Part shown: positions 23,976 through 35,325 of the stretch, in pieces | How the letters are laid out: each line of letters begins with the position of its first letter | Numbering within the stretch: the stretch's first letter is position 1 | From: Odiellus spinosus | Taxonomy: Eukaryota; Arthropoda; Arachnida; Opiliones; Phalangiidae | Reading direction: 5' to 3' | Assembly: GCA_963920705.1 (NCBI GenBank) | Contig: OY987234.1 | Coordinates: 22,277,794-22,341,793, forward strand | DNA length: 64,000 nucleotides | Notes under the pieces: generated by a model | Told to the model about the DNA's origin: nothing | Databases searched by the model: none | What the model saw: the letters and a program-made list of their open reading frames with translations, nothing else | Position numbers and translations under genes: made by a program

Positions 23976-24983
23976 TTTAAAGGGTTACACTCTCCTTATT
24001 TTTTCTAAATTTCTAAAGACCGGATTTTTGGATTTTCTTTGGATTTCTAGACTTTTCTACGATTTTTGCATAGAATTTGAGGTTGATTTTTTGAAAGTTA
24101 ATTTTTCTGAGAATTTATAAATTTCATTAAAATTCCAGAATTTCAATTGAAAAAAGAAATTTTCGATTTTTTGAATCTACAAAAATAAAATTTATTCCAC
24201 GTCTAACATTCACTCTGATAATTTTTTATTTGATCTGAATAACTTCAAAAATGTATGGTCTTCAGTCTTTGTTGGATATTACATATCAGAGATTACGGTA
24301 GTCTCTATAGATATTCAAACATTGAAAACTGCAATTGACTCTGAGTACATAAGGTATATAAAGAAGCGAAATCTATAATGTCGCGGCTTACGGACACCTC
24401 CTTTAAATTATTGCCGATTACCAGAAACCCGAGCTTTTAATCTGATTATCGAAGTCACAATTCGGTCAAAGAATCGTTTTTTTACGATTGGAAAAAAAGA
24501 AAAAGCTTAAAAATCTTCTAAAGCTAGGTATAGGGGAGGCCTTGGCGAAAAATAACCTCGATAAATAATTCAATACAGTCAGCTTCTTCTAGTTATTTTT
24601 CTAATAAGATAAAAATTTCAAAACAGTCGCCATCTCCAAAATGATAAAACATCAACGATGGAGGAGAGAAATAAGAATTTTTATTTTATTTTCTATCTCC
24701 CTAACTCGATCAGTGTTAAGGTATTAATAAAGGCGCCTTCACGAACACGACTGACGATACGTTTCCGCAAAAGTTTATGATTTTATCCCGCAAAAGTAAA
24801 CAACACCCGGTAGCTTAATTCTATCAGCAAAATTAGTTTTATCACATAGCTTATCACTTAAAAATAGACAAAAAAGTCATCACCCCTGTCTGGCTCAAGT
24901 GGTTTGGACTCTTCCTCGATATTTTGAGTCGAGACGCTAGAGAATCTGCCGGTTCATTTGCCCGGACCTTTGCTGATCGTATA
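23976..24983. other. Gene-poor tract
   Basis: No exon, RNA gene or repeat that I recognise. Confidence 0.5.
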
Positions 24984-25126
24984 TTAAAGGCCTAGGATTT
25001 CTTCCGCCTGTTTCACTGGAAGTGGGCTCACCTTCTGATCTTCCTATTGGGTAGCGAAGCGAGAGAAAGCATGGAAGGCGAGTTGGTTTCCAGGATGACA
25101 GGCAGAAGTAATCCTAGTACCTTTAA
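24984..25126 (-). mobile_element. MITE family B, copy 3 (inverted)
   Basis: Opposite orientation to the copies at 6328 and 15144. It begins TTAAAGGCCTAGGATTTC, contains CTGGAAGTGGGCTCACCTTC, and ends AATCCTAGTACCTTTAA. This is the most complete copy for comparing with the copy interrupted at 33.95 kb. Confidence 0.88.
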
Positions 25127-26365
25127 GCTACGGTGCGTTGTTTACTTTATTGGAATAACGTTATAAACTTTTGTTAATAACTTTTTTTCCGTTGCGAAGG
25201 CGCCTTAAAATACGTGTAAGAATTATAATCGGATCACGTGACGTGGGAGCCGCGTGTAGGACATAAAAATGAGCTTAAATCCCGGACGAAGGTGAGAAGT
25301 AAAAACCCACACCTGAAAATGATTTGGGGTTCGAAGTCAGCCCCCCAGCCAGAAATTTAAACTTAAATACGGTGTAGGGGAGAAGTTACGTCCTAAAGAC
25401 ACGTTTATTGCCACAGCGGCGGCCTAGTGCCTGAATCTTCTCCGGTTTGTATATCTATAAACACTAAATCAAGGGGAAAACCTTTATGAGTTTTTTCTAT
25501 CTGGGAACCCGAAGCACCCCCTCGATCGTCTACGAATCGTCCGACGTTCGCGTTTCTTTAAAACACGTTTAAAAACGTAGACAGAACTTTAGAGCTAAAG
25601 GGACCCTTACGCTTGAGCCATTTGTAATCATTTTTAGCAAATATCTATATAAGTTATGAAATTAGCAAATCAATCAAGCTGTTCGCTGCATTGTATATCT
25701 ATTAACATAAATTGGGTTGAAATACTACTGGAAAAGTTAGTCCAGGTTTCGTACGATATTTTACTAGGTTTTACTCTGAAATTATACTGACATTTTCAGG
25801 TGAAACAAAGGCTTGAAACCGTAATAAAAAATATTAATTAAGGCTGTATCAATCAGGTTTTCGTGGCTTTAAGGTTGAAATGTATTTTTCCCAATGGAAT
25901 ACAATTCATTACAGTCTCGAGAGACAAAATTTTCATTATATTAAAATATCCAAAGCTCCCAAACGTCATCGTATATTTGACGCGAAGATTATTTATAATT
26001 TACTAGAAATATTACAGCCCAAAATTTTGAAAAACATATAAACAAAGGATAATGTTTCTTCAGTGGTGTAATATCAGAGCCTTGGTTTTTACAAAGTTTT
26101 TTTAAAAAAACTTTAAACCTTTTAATATATATTTAAAAGTAAATCCCTTGTAAGCCGCCACAAATTAAATGTTTCGGATTAAATTTGCCTACCCCTAGCT
26201 CCCTTTACAGTCAAAGTCAATCCTTTTAGTTATATATTTTAAGCCATAAAAGTCCAAACTCGTAAAAGAAAGAAAGATTACACGCCGACATCAAGGGAGA
26301 GAATATGTAATATATAAACAGGGTGTAAGGGAAACATTTTGGGAGTTAATTTCCCTCGACTCTTT
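25127..26365. other. Gene-poor tract
   Basis: No gene recognised. Confidence 0.5.
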
Positions 26366-26992
26366 CAGGTTTTCCTTGACCATTTATAAAAAAAATCCCT
26401 TATAAATTTTTACATTTGGGCTTATTTTCAAATTCCCCGACTTTTCCCTGACCTGCTGGGCAGATTTCCAAATTCCCCGACTTTTCCCTGACCTGCTGGG
26501 CGGATTCCCAAAACTTCCCTGACCTGGTGGCCCAATTTCCAAATTCCCTGACTTTTCTCCGACCTTTTGGGCAGATTTCCATATTCCCCGACTTTTCGCT
26601 GACCTGCTGGGCAGGTTTCCAAATTCCCTGACTTTTCCCTGACCTGGTGGCATAAATTTCCAAATTCCCCGAATTTTCCCTGACCTGCTGGCCCAATTTC
26701 CAAATTCCCTGACTTTTCTCTGACCTTTTGGGCAGATTTCCATATTCCCCGACTTCTCGCTGACCTGCTGGGCAGGTTTCCAAATTCCCTGACTTTTCCC
26801 TGACCTGGTGGCATAAATTTCCAAATTCCCCGAATTTTCCCTGACCTGCTGGCCCAATTTCCAAATTCCCTGACTTTTCTCCGACCTTTTGGGCAGATTT
26901 CCATATTCCCCGACTTTTCCCTGACCTGCTGGGCAGATTTACAAATTCCCTGATTTTTCCAGGTTTTGTAGGAATGATCTTTATTGAAATAC
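26366..26992. repeat. Minisatellite with a 161-bp higher-order unit
   Basis: A tandem array of units of about 40 bp built on AAATTCCCTGACTTTTCCCT and GACCTGCTGGGCAGATTTCC. Four variant subunits form a 161-bp higher-order repeat: the CCCAATTTCC landmark recurs at 26531, 26692 and 26853. Long repetitive frames on the minus strand are a by-product of the period and not evidence of a protein. The units match the internal CCCTGACTTTT units of MITE family A. Confidence 0.92.
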
Positions 26993-27617
26993 ATAGATAT
27001 ATAGAAGTTTTTTACTGACGGATTAGGCTAAACGATTAGGAATCGATAAAAAAATCAATTGTTTTTAGGTTGCATTCTCCCTTTACGACCTTTCATTATC
27101 ACCCTGTACACATATATATACCTATATATATATATATAAAGGTTATATTTTCTAGACGTAATCTCGTAGTGGAGCAGAAGTTGTGGCTTAAATACTTCAA
27201 AATGATATGATAAGCTCCACCTTAATCGGAGGTTAGAACTGGATTCAGATTGGCGGAGAGAACATTCAATTTTATCTACTTTAGAATATTAGGGTGGATT
27301 TTCAAATTTCACTGGCGGCGATTACACGCTCGAAAGGAAAAAGTTGTTTGGGAGGGAGGAAGATAAAGATACACGCGGATTCCTCCCCATCGCGAGGGAA
27401 TCTTTATTTCTAGTTACTTAATCTCCCCAATAAAAAGGTGTAATTTAAAATAGTTCAATCACTATCTTAAACTAGATATTTAAGTTTTTTTTTTATTATT
27501 ACTAAACGCAGACTCGTACCAATTAGATTTTGCAATGGATAAATCAGGTAGGCGGATAACATAGTGATAAACCAGAATTAACAGATGGAGATTATGCAAA
27601 ATAAATAAATTTTTAAA
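26993..27617. other. Gene-poor tract with a (TA)n microsatellite
   Basis: A TA-dinucleotide run lies at about 27,114-27,139. Nothing else recognised. Confidence 0.5.
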
Positions 27618-28012
27618 CAGGGTTGCCACAGTTTTTTCAGATTCAAATTCCCAGGTTTTTCCCTGACCTTTTCCAACGATTTTCCCTGACCGTTTCGGCT
27701 AATACTACCCAATTTTTAAGCTTTTTTTTTTTATATAATCGCGTTTGCCAAACTTTGCAGGCGTATCTTTGTTCTAATCTACACAACTGACACGGTCAGG
27801 TGAGAATCTTTTCCACAGATGATTGTAATTTCCTGGCTTCTAGAAAGATCTTTAAATTCCTTGACTTTTTAAAATATCTAAAAATTCCCTGACTTTTTAA
27901 AATATCTTAAAATTCCATGACTTTTTAAAATATCTTAAAATTCAGCGACTTTTTTAGTTCATTTTCAAATTCCCTGACTTTTCCCTGTTTTCCTTGACCT
28001 GCGGCAACCCTG
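27618..28012 (+). mobile_element. MITE family A, copy 4 (longest copy)
   Basis: Left end CAGGGTTGCCACAG, right end GCGGCAACCCTG. It holds three consecutive CTTTTTAAAATATCTTAAAA-type units, so the internal tandem unit has expanded compared with the other copies. This is the kind of step that would lead to the arrays at 26.4 and 29.5 kb. Confidence 0.88.
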
Positions 28013-29514
28013 TTAAATATAGCCGCTTAATTGGAGAGTCATTAGGCTTAGGGAATACTCGAATCGAGTCTAGAGACTTAAAAATGGACATTACCATCGG
28101 GTCTACAAGCCGACGCAAATGGAAACCGACTATGACAACTAGATACAAGTTATAACATTGTATATATATATGTATATATTAATAAAATATGTAGTATTTT
28201 AATCCGACATTGGAATGTTTTAAGTCGTATATCACGATTTAGATTTTATTTTAAACGTTTTTTATGGCCTGGCGAATATAATGCAGTCTCGGAGGTTTTA
28301 AGTGATTCAGTCATAAATGAAATCCAAATTTAATTCGAGCCAAAATTAAAGATCAAAAGGTCTAGGACTAAATCAACTGTCCAGCCTCTGCCCGTAGCAA
28401 ATACATTTTATATCGCTAGCCAATAAAAATTCATTTCGATGAGGTCATCTTTTCCCCGGGAATATCTCGAGACTGAAGGCTAACTACCTATCGTAGTCGG
28501 AGCTAAAACTATATCTCTTCTCTCCGCGCACTCGCAGACACGAACTATAGGTGCTTTAAAACTGTTTAGAATATTCAAATCATCTTTTTCAGTAATTAAT
28601 TTAATTTTTTTAGAAATAACCTCTAAAATTGACCCCAAAAAGTAGAAGATTGAACTCTGTAATTTCAATAAGCTATGCTTTGTGGTTTTTAGTCAATTAT
28701 TTCAGATTTTATAGTATTATTTTGAATTTAAAAGTGTGGGAGGATAGGTTTAGAATATTATATCACCAGATTCTTGCTTCTTAGAGACGTAAATGAGTTC
28801 TTGATACAAATTATAAAAAATATAACGAATATATCTTTGAAAATTTAGAAACCAAAATCCCCCGTCAAATATGAATATAAATTATGATAATGAGAAGCTA
28901 GAAGTGATATTACCGTAGGACATTATTTGGTTATTATTAATGTCAATTTAAAATTAAATATAAATTAAAACGTGTTTAAATGTCAGCGTGATATTGAAAT
29001 TGAAATTAAAATTACGGGTGCGGGATAAATTATGGCGCCATAAGAAATTATACACGAAACAACCAGGCACTTCGGCCCATTAATTTGGTTGGATGTGTTT
29101 AAAAGAAGGATCATTAAAAAACAAGACGCGTATGACATGGGCCTGGCAAAATGAATTCAAAACGTATTATACGATCGAGGGAATTGGGGGAAAAAGCTTA
29201 AAACACACAGGCACACCACGCGTTTGACAGTTACCAACGTTTAGCGGCGGATCAAAAACCCGTATTTAGTCTCAATTAAAAAATAATACACGGACCGGTA
29301 TGTAAAAACTAATAATTACATTTAAGAGAGAAGCTACGAAGAAAGTTACAGGGGAGATAGAACGAAAAACAGGTTGTCGCGAATAAAATATTAAGAAAAA
29401 TAGAATTTCCAACAAAAGTTCGTCATTTTATTCGATAAAAGTAAACAACGCCCCGTAGCTTAATATTATCAGAAAGGTCCGGGTAAATTTACCCCCAGAT
29501 TCTCATTCGAGACA
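28013..29514. other. Gene-poor AT-rich tract
   Basis: A short TA/TATATG repeat lies near 28,161-28,182. No gene recognised. Confidence 0.5.
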
Positions 29515-30195
29515 ATTTTAAAATTTCCTGACTTTTCCCTGACCTATTGGGCCAATTTTCAAATTTCCTGACCTTTTGTACCAATTTTCAAATTTTCTGA
29601 CTTTCTCCTGACCTTTTGAATCAATTTTCAAATTTCCTTGATTACTTTTCTCTGAACCTTTGAACCAATTTTCAAATTTCCTGAGTTTCCCCTGACCTTT
29701 TGGATCAATTTTCAAATTTCCTTACTTTTCCCTGATGACCTTTTGGGGCCAATTTTAAAATTTCCTGACATTCCCTGACCTTTTGGGCCAATTTTCAAAT
29801 TTCCTTACTTTTCCATGACCTTTCTGGCCAATTTTCAAATTTTCTGACTTTTCCCTGACCTTTTGGGGCCAATTTTCAAATTTCCTGACTTTCCCCTGAC
29901 CATTTGGGTCAATTTTCAAATTTCCTGACTTTCCCCTGACCTTTTGGGCCAATTTTCAAATTTCCTTACTTTTCCATGACCTTTCTGGCCAATTTTAAAA
30001 TTTTCTGACTTTTCCCTGACCTTTTGGGGCCAATTTTCAAATTTTCTGAGTTTCCCCTGACCTTTTGACCAATTTTTAAATTTCCAGACATTTCCCTGAC
30101 ATTGTGGACCAATTTTAAAATTTCCAGACATTTCCCTGACCTTTTTGGGCCAATTTTCCTGACTTATCCCTGTTTTTCCTGAACTGTGGCAACAA
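29515..30195. repeat. About 40-bp minisatellite, about 16 copies
   Basis: Tandem copies of AATTTTCAAATTTCCTGACT plus TTTCCCTGACCTTTTGGGCC with substitutions and small length changes. It ends in ATCCCTGTTTTTCCTGAACTGTGGCAACAATG, which is the right terminus of MITE family A with damage. This ties the array to a MITE copy at its edge. Confidence 0.9.
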
Positions 30196-31274
30196 TGTAA
30201 AAGAATCGACAAGAAAAATCACCAAATATTTTTCCCTTTCATCTTCCCGTTATGACATTTTCGCAGTTAATTATCTTTATGCTAAACTGGCGGCAAAATA
30301 GCCTTTTATTATAGAAAGAGGGGACGATAAGAGTGAGAGAGAGAGAAAGAGAGGGGGTAATGGAAAAACCGCCGCCTCGGAAAAAAAAGGGCTAATTTAA
30401 TCAATGTTTTTTTAAATGTTTTGTCGGGCGTAATTTAAATTAGCATTAAACTTCGATTTCCGCGACTCCGGGCCTGGCAATCACGCGCCTTCGAGGCTGT
30501 AGTCTTTTTCAAATACGGATTTTTCGTTCAAAAGCTTTTCGAGTTTACTAAAGAGAAACTTGAAGCGGATTTTGACACGTGGATAAACTTTAACGTAAAA
30601 TAAAGTAGTCCTTTATTTAGACGAGAGTATCAGGACTTACATCTCGAAATAATTGTCTTTGAAACGGGAATTTTGAATTAATAAGGCGAAAGGTGATCGG
30701 GAAACGTGTTTGCGAACGGGGAAAGAAGCCAGAAAAAAAAAGCAAACAGACCCTATAACTTCTTTTTAAATATAATTTGTCATTAATTAGATTTGTGTAT
30801 CCTCCGCTAAAGATTATAATCGCTAGGGCTCAACCAATTAGATATTAATAATATTCGAAAAAGGTGAGAGAGAGAGAGACGAGAAATATCGGACGTTTTC
30901 CCCAGGCTTTCTTAGTTTAATTTAATTTCTAATTACTGTAGTTGTCGACACGTACGAAATACATTATCTTCGTGACCTGTTTACTTTATAATTGATAATC
31001 TAGTCATACGGGGAATGTCAATGTAATTTTATATTTATATTTCTGTATTTCATGACTTCAAAAATTAATGTTTAAGTTGGGAACAATTTCTACGAGGAAA
31101 TTTAGGGATATTTTACGCGTTAATTACCCAAATGAAATTTTATTTTCATCTAATATAAAACAATTGATTATATCCTGAAAAAGGTAGAATTATGATTGGA
31201 CTAATTCTGGGAGATATGAAATATTTAATAAACATAGTTTGAATGGGTGTAAAAGTTCAATATAAAGTATAATT
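30196..31274. other. Gene-poor tract
   Basis: GA-rich microsatellites lie near 30,334-30,356 and 30,865-30,881. No gene recognised. Confidence 0.5.
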
Positions 31275-31591
31275 CAGGGTTGCCACAGTTTTTTCAGATT
31301 CAAATTCCCTGACTTTTCCAACGATTTTCCCTGACCGTTTCGGCTAATACTACCCAATTTTTAAGCTTTTATTTTTTATATAATCGCGTTCGCCAAACTT
31401 TGTTGCAGGCGTATCTTTGTTCTAATCTATACAACTGACACGCCGTCAGCTGAGAATCTTTTCCGCGGATAATGATTGTAATTTCCTGGCTTCTTGAAAA
31501 AATTTAAATTCCCTGACTTTTCCCTGACCTTTTTGGCTCATATTCATATTCCCTGACTTTTCCCTGTTTGCCCTGACCTGTGGCATCCCTG
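31275..31591 (+). mobile_element. MITE family A, copy 5
   Basis: Left end CAGGGTTGCCACAG, right end CTGTGGCATCCCTG, with the full central block ATCGCGTTCGCCAAACTTTG present. The right flank TTTAAAGGGTTTCAC resembles that of the copy at 23.7 kb. Confidence 0.88.
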
Positions 31592-32408
31592 TTTAAAGGG
31601 TTTCACGCGCAGACTGTTTTTAAAGCGTTTCTTTGTATTTTTAAATAACTTTAGGGTCAAATGTCGGGATTCTTTGTCAAAATTTGGAGTTATTTACAAA
31701 AAAAGTCGATTTGAACTTTAGAAAAGGTTTGAAAATTGTTTCAAAGTATATCTAATATTCAATTTTAAGATCTTAGAATAAATTTCATTTCGTTTCCCCT
31801 TTAATTAAAGTAAAATTAACTATTTTTTTGGAGTCAGTAACGCGTGTTACTAATATCAACTTATTACTTAAACCGTAATATTACTCCGAAGGCGTGAAAA
31901 AACTTCATTGTAACATTCGTTCGTGTATTTTATAGCGTATAAAAGTAAAGCTAAGATCGGTTAGAGAAATGAAAATATAAGGTATAAGCTGGCGGGCATG
32001 ACAGCGGCTTCGATTCGGGATTGGCTTTCTTTTCAAGTTTCGCCGCTCTCGATCACGTAAGCGTTAATTAAAACCGCCAAAAAAATACCCTATAATTAGA
32101 AGCCTGTTTTCCGCGTCTATAGGCAACAGAGCCTCCCTTCCATACACTATCCTCAAAACCTAATACATCTCTCCTCCTCGCCGGTTCATTTATTTTTCTA
32201 CCCGCCGGACTCTTCGTTCCGAAATATGATCAAGTACTAATTTTTTAGCGATAAAAAATTGAGAACTCCCTTTATAAAGGGAGAGTAACACCTAACGTAT
32301 ACCTTCATCCCCCAAAACTTGCTCAATTTAACGTTTTTCATATATGAACAACTCCTCTTGAACAGATAACATTATAAAAATTTCAGCAATCTTGCTTGAA
32401 TGTTTGGA
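31592..32408. other. Gene-poor tract before the tRNA array
   Basis: No gene recognised. Positions around 31,985-32,070 are less AT-rich and hold several CG steps. Confidence 0.45.
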
Positions 32409-32492
32409 GACTAAATAGTGGGTTCGAACCCACGCCCTCTTTCGAGGATCAGAGTTTAAATCTGACGCCTTAAACCACTCGGCCATCCTGGC
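32409..32492 (-). pseudogene. Decayed tRNA-Leu(TAA) copy
   Basis: This is the leftmost of four tandem units. The 5' half, box A (TGGCCGAGTGG), variable arm and box B (GGTTCGAACCC) survive. The 3' side of the acceptor stem reads unrelated sequence instead of CTTCTGGC, so the stem cannot close. The anticodon loop reads TTTAAAC instead of TTTAAGC, and the D-arm has one further change. It is most likely not charged with leucine. Confidence 0.85.
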
Positions 32493-32556
32493 TTGTGGTC
32501 AACTATGCTCTCCGTTATTGGTTTATTTAAAATGTTTGCTACAAAACAGTTAACTA

Positions 32557-32640
32557 TGCCAGAAGTGGGGTTCGAACCCACGCCCTCTTTCGAGGATCAG
32601 AGCTTAAATCTGACGCCTTAGACCACTCGGCCATCCTGGC
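32557..32640 (-). tRNA. tRNA-Leu(TAA)
   Basis: An 83-nt body plus discriminator A. The acceptor stem GCCAGGA pairs with TTCTGGC. The anticodon stem TCAGA/TCTGA encloses the loop TTTAAGC, with anticodon TAA (reads UUA). A long variable arm, typical of a class II tRNA, is present, and no intron. Box A TGGCCGAGTGG and box B GGTTCGAACCC are intact. AAAA on the plus strand at 32542-32545 is a TTTT pol III terminator downstream of the gene. Confidence 0.97.
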
Positions 32641-32705
32641 TTGCGGTCAACTACGCTCTCCGTTATTGGTTTATTTAAAATGTTTGGTACAAAATAATAA
32701 AAGTG

Positions 32706-32789
32706 TGCCAGAAGTGGGGTTCGAACCCACGCCCTCTTTCGAGGATCAGAGCTTAAATCTGACGCCTTAGACCACTCGGCCATCCTGGC
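32706..32789 (-). tRNA. tRNA-Leu(TAA)
   Basis: Same sequence and structure as the copy at 32557-32640, 149 bp away. Discriminator A, both internal promoter boxes and a downstream T run (AAAA on the plus strand at about 32699-32702) are present. The upstream flank ending in AACGGAGAGCATAG is shared with its neighbours. Confidence 0.97.
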
Positions 32790-32854
32790 TTGTGTTAAAC
32801 TATGCTCTCCGTTATTGGTTTATTTAAAATGTTTGGTACAAAATAACTAATCTG

Positions 32855-32938
32855 TGCCAGAAGTGGGGTTTGAACCCACGCCCTCTTTCGAGGATCAGAG
32901 CTTAAATCTGACGCCTTAGACCACTCGGCCATCCTGGC
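32855..32938 (-). tRNA. tRNA-Leu(TAA)
   Basis: The first copy in transcriptional order. It is identical to the other two intact copies except that box B reads GGTTCAAACCC, a substitution in the T-loop that leaves the stem intact. The discriminator A is present. Confidence 0.96.
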
Positions 32939-32970
32939 TTGTGGTCATCTATGCTCTCCGTTATTGGTTA

Positions 32971-33897
32971 ATTTTAATTAATAAATGAACCCAATGAAAA
33001 AGTATAACTTTGTGAAAACATAAGATCATCCTTAATTAGCTAAAACTCCAATTTCATAAATTACTCGGACACTTTAATTCATCTTTCCTTTAAAAATGTG
33101 ATTCGAAACGTTTTTATATTAAAATAAAAAGCGATATCTACCAAACTGTTTTGACAACCAAACGCGACGTGGCCAAAAAAGGCGGTTATTTTCGAGGGCC
33201 AAACATTTTTAGGGAATGTATTTTTACTTTGATCTAAGAGCGGAATGATCGAGCTGTCAAAGCAGGTGCGAAACTTTCAAAAAAACAAACACGATAACGT
33301 AGACAAAGCGATGACGCCGCAACAGAGGCGGCAAAAATTGAAGAGATCTTCATTATATCGAATTTCGTGATGGCCAAAGAAAAAAAATGAAGAAAACTGG
33401 ACTAATCCATCTTAGAACAAAACCCGAGGCTAACACGATATTATACTTTCTAAGATTAACTCGTAATTAGACGCTATTTAAAAGAAAAACGATATAAGGA
33501 CGCCCTTTTTCTTAAAAGGTGTAAAAATGATGAAAATCTACGCCTCTCCTACCATAACTGTCACGCCGTAATACCAGGGCTTTTGAAAAACGATTTACAC
33601 GCTTACCTACGTAGCCTCGTTCGTACTACATAATTTAAAACTATTTTTAACCGTTTTCAAAAGGTCAAAATTGAAAATTTGGGGGTCAACTCTATAGCGA
33701 TTCTTTATATATATAAAAAAAAAAAAAAAGTCGGTTAGGACATTGAAAAATGGTATGAAAACGTGTGAATGTGACTTATATTCGTGTTTACTGACAAACT
33801 AACGTTTAAAATTGCGTATTATCGTCATATGACATTGGTCAAATTGGAATTAACTAATCTAACCAATCGGCTACCCTATCAGATCTATAATTTGCCC
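32971..33897. other. Gene-poor tract
   Basis: No gene recognised; an A run lies at 33,716-33,729. Confidence 0.5.
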
Positions 33898-33950
33898 CTT
33901 TAAAGTAATCTTCCCTGATGCACGCGGAAGTGGGCTCACCTTCTGAGCTT

Positions 33951-35128
33951 ATCCTTAACCACTCTGCCGGAGTTCGCGATACAGGGACAACGAATAGCCG
34001 TAGTTTCCTCCGTCATATACCTTGGTTTCACGATCACAACCGACAGTGCCTACCTTGCTCTCCACGAGGAGAATATCCGTAAAAAAGCGACAACCCTGGT
34101 GGGGGCGATCAAACACAAGGGAACCCACTCCTACGACACATACAAAGTGACCCGAACCCTGTGGAAAACGGTGGCGGTTCCTTGCCTCACCTATGGAAAT
34201 GAGGTCGCCTGTATCACAAATAGCACTCTCCGAGCTCTAGAACAAGCCCAGAACTCTGTGGGTAAATTAGCGGTCGGTGGTAATTTCCTCACTGCGAACG
34301 CGGCGATTAAAGGGGAGTTAGCGTGGTCGAGCTTTCTGGAACGCGAGGCAAAAAGCAAGTTGCGATACATGGGCCGTCTTCGGTTCATGGAACAGTCGCG
34401 TGTTGCCTTCCTGGTTTACACGTATATTCGTCACACGGGCCTGAGAACCAAATGGGCCATGAGATCCACCTACCTTGATCGGAAATTCGGGTCGGCGGTA
34501 TCGCGAGCTGAGGTTTCAAACCTCCGGGACTGGCTGAGTGCGGTTGATAAAGCAGTCACCCTTCGAACCCAGGAGGGGTGGAGGAAAGAACTACAACGAC
34601 ATACCAGCCTGAGTGACTATTCCATCAAACCGAAACCGGCAGTAGAATCTTTCTATAACAACGATCGAAAGAGCCACCTATTTTTCCTCGCGAGGACGGG
34701 AGCCCTCCCCACCGCGAGCCGGCTGGCAGATGTCTTTGGGGCGGAACCAGAATGTCCCCTATGCGCGGCGCAAGTAGAAGACATCCCCCACGTGGTACTG
34801 ATCTGCCCAGCTCTTACCCAGTGGCGCGCGGGAAAATCCCTGCACAACACCGCGGACACGCTCCTAAGTTGCTTGGGGCTAACTGGTATAGAGGCGTTCG
34901 ATTGGGACCTCGTGAACACCACAAAAAACGTTCTTCAACAGTGGGGTCGCCTACGACTCGACGCGTATTAACTTTGCTCTAACTTAGCTCTCAGTACCAT
35001 TTACTGTTCACTTTAGTTAACATTGTATCGTGTATTTTACACTCCTTGCGAGTTTTACTCCTCCCTGATACAAAAGGGACCATTTATATGGAAGGAAATA
35101 AACCATTCATTCATTCATTCATTCATTC
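33951..35128 (+). mobile_element. 5'-truncated LINE (non-LTR retrotransposon)
   Basis: The insertion starts abruptly inside reverse transcriptase ORF2, keeps its end (33952-34971) and about 130 bp of 3' untranslated sequence with AATAAA (35095-35100), and finishes in a (CATT)n tail at 35103-35127. 5' truncation plus a short simple-repeat tail is the usual outcome of target-primed reverse transcription. Confidence 0.88.
33952..34971 (+). pseudogene. LINE ORF2 C-terminal fragment (reverse transcriptase thumb and zinc knuckle)
   Basis: An open frame of about 340 codons with no start of its own. Near its beginning it reads VIYLGFTI, the strand-loop that follows the catalytic palm in non-LTR reverse transcriptases. 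The helical connection domain follows (VAVPCLTYGNEV and GELAWSSFLEREAKSKLRYM). Close to the end it has CPLC...H...C, a CX2CX8HX4C zinc knuckle typical of ORF2 C-termini. The endonuclease and the YADD-bearing palm are absent, so it cannot transpose by itself. The frame has no internal stop, which points to a fairly recent insertion. I did not assign a clade. Confidence 0.9.
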
Positions 35129-35193
35129 AGGGTAGCGAGGCGAGAGAAAGCCTGGAGGGCGAGTTTGTTTCCAGGGTGTTATTCTTAGGCCTT

Positions 35194-35325
35194 TAAAGGG
35201 ACTATTAAACCCCCTTTAAAGTCGTCTTCTTTTCTAGCTTAGCAGACGATATTGACCGTAACAAATTATACAGTCAAAGGTAGAATATGTCCCTAAGGGA
35301 AGAGCATTTTAAAGGGGCAAATTTC
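35194..35325. mobile_element. CTTTAAAG-type MITE family D, copy 1
   Basis: The ends carry GCCTTTAAAGGGACTATT on the left and TTTTAAAGGGGCAAATTTCA on the right. The middle has TTAGCAGACGATATTGACCG and TACAGTCAAAG, shared with the copies at 37.1-37.4 kb. Confidence 0.7.

Larger units (their letters stand above)
32409..32970. repeat. Tandem array of 148-149 bp tRNA-Leu units
   Basis: Four units, each a tRNA plus about 65 bp of spacer carrying CTCTCCGTTATTGGTTTATT and AAAATGTTTGGTACAAAATA. Spacings are 148, 149 and 149 bp. Because the spacer is as similar as the genes, the array arose by unequal crossing-over rather than by retroposition. Confidence 0.92.
33898..35200 (-). mobile_element. MITE family B, copy 4, interrupted by a LINE
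   Basis: Positions 33,898-33,950 (ending GTGGGCTCACCTTCTGAGCTT) and 35,129-35,200 (GGTAGCGAGGCGAGAGAAAG onward to CTTAGGCCTTTAAAG) are the two halves of one MITE B, as the uninterrupted copy at 24984-25126 shows. About seven bases of the MITE are missing at the junction. The far left edge (CCCCTTTAAAGTAATCTTCC) instead resembles the CTTTAAA family at 37.1 kb, so that end is chimeric. Confidence 0.82.

Noticed and set aside
26384-26994. Three overlapping minus-strand frames of 154-188 codons with Gly/Asn/Lys-rich repeats.
   Set aside because: They run through a minisatellite in several frames at once; the repeating peptide is produced by the DNA period, and similar frames occur in the sister array at 29.5 kb.
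29518-30212. Repetitive minus-strand frames of 65-98 codons.
   Set aside because: Same reason: tandem units of about 40 bp with few stops, no start context, no splice sites.
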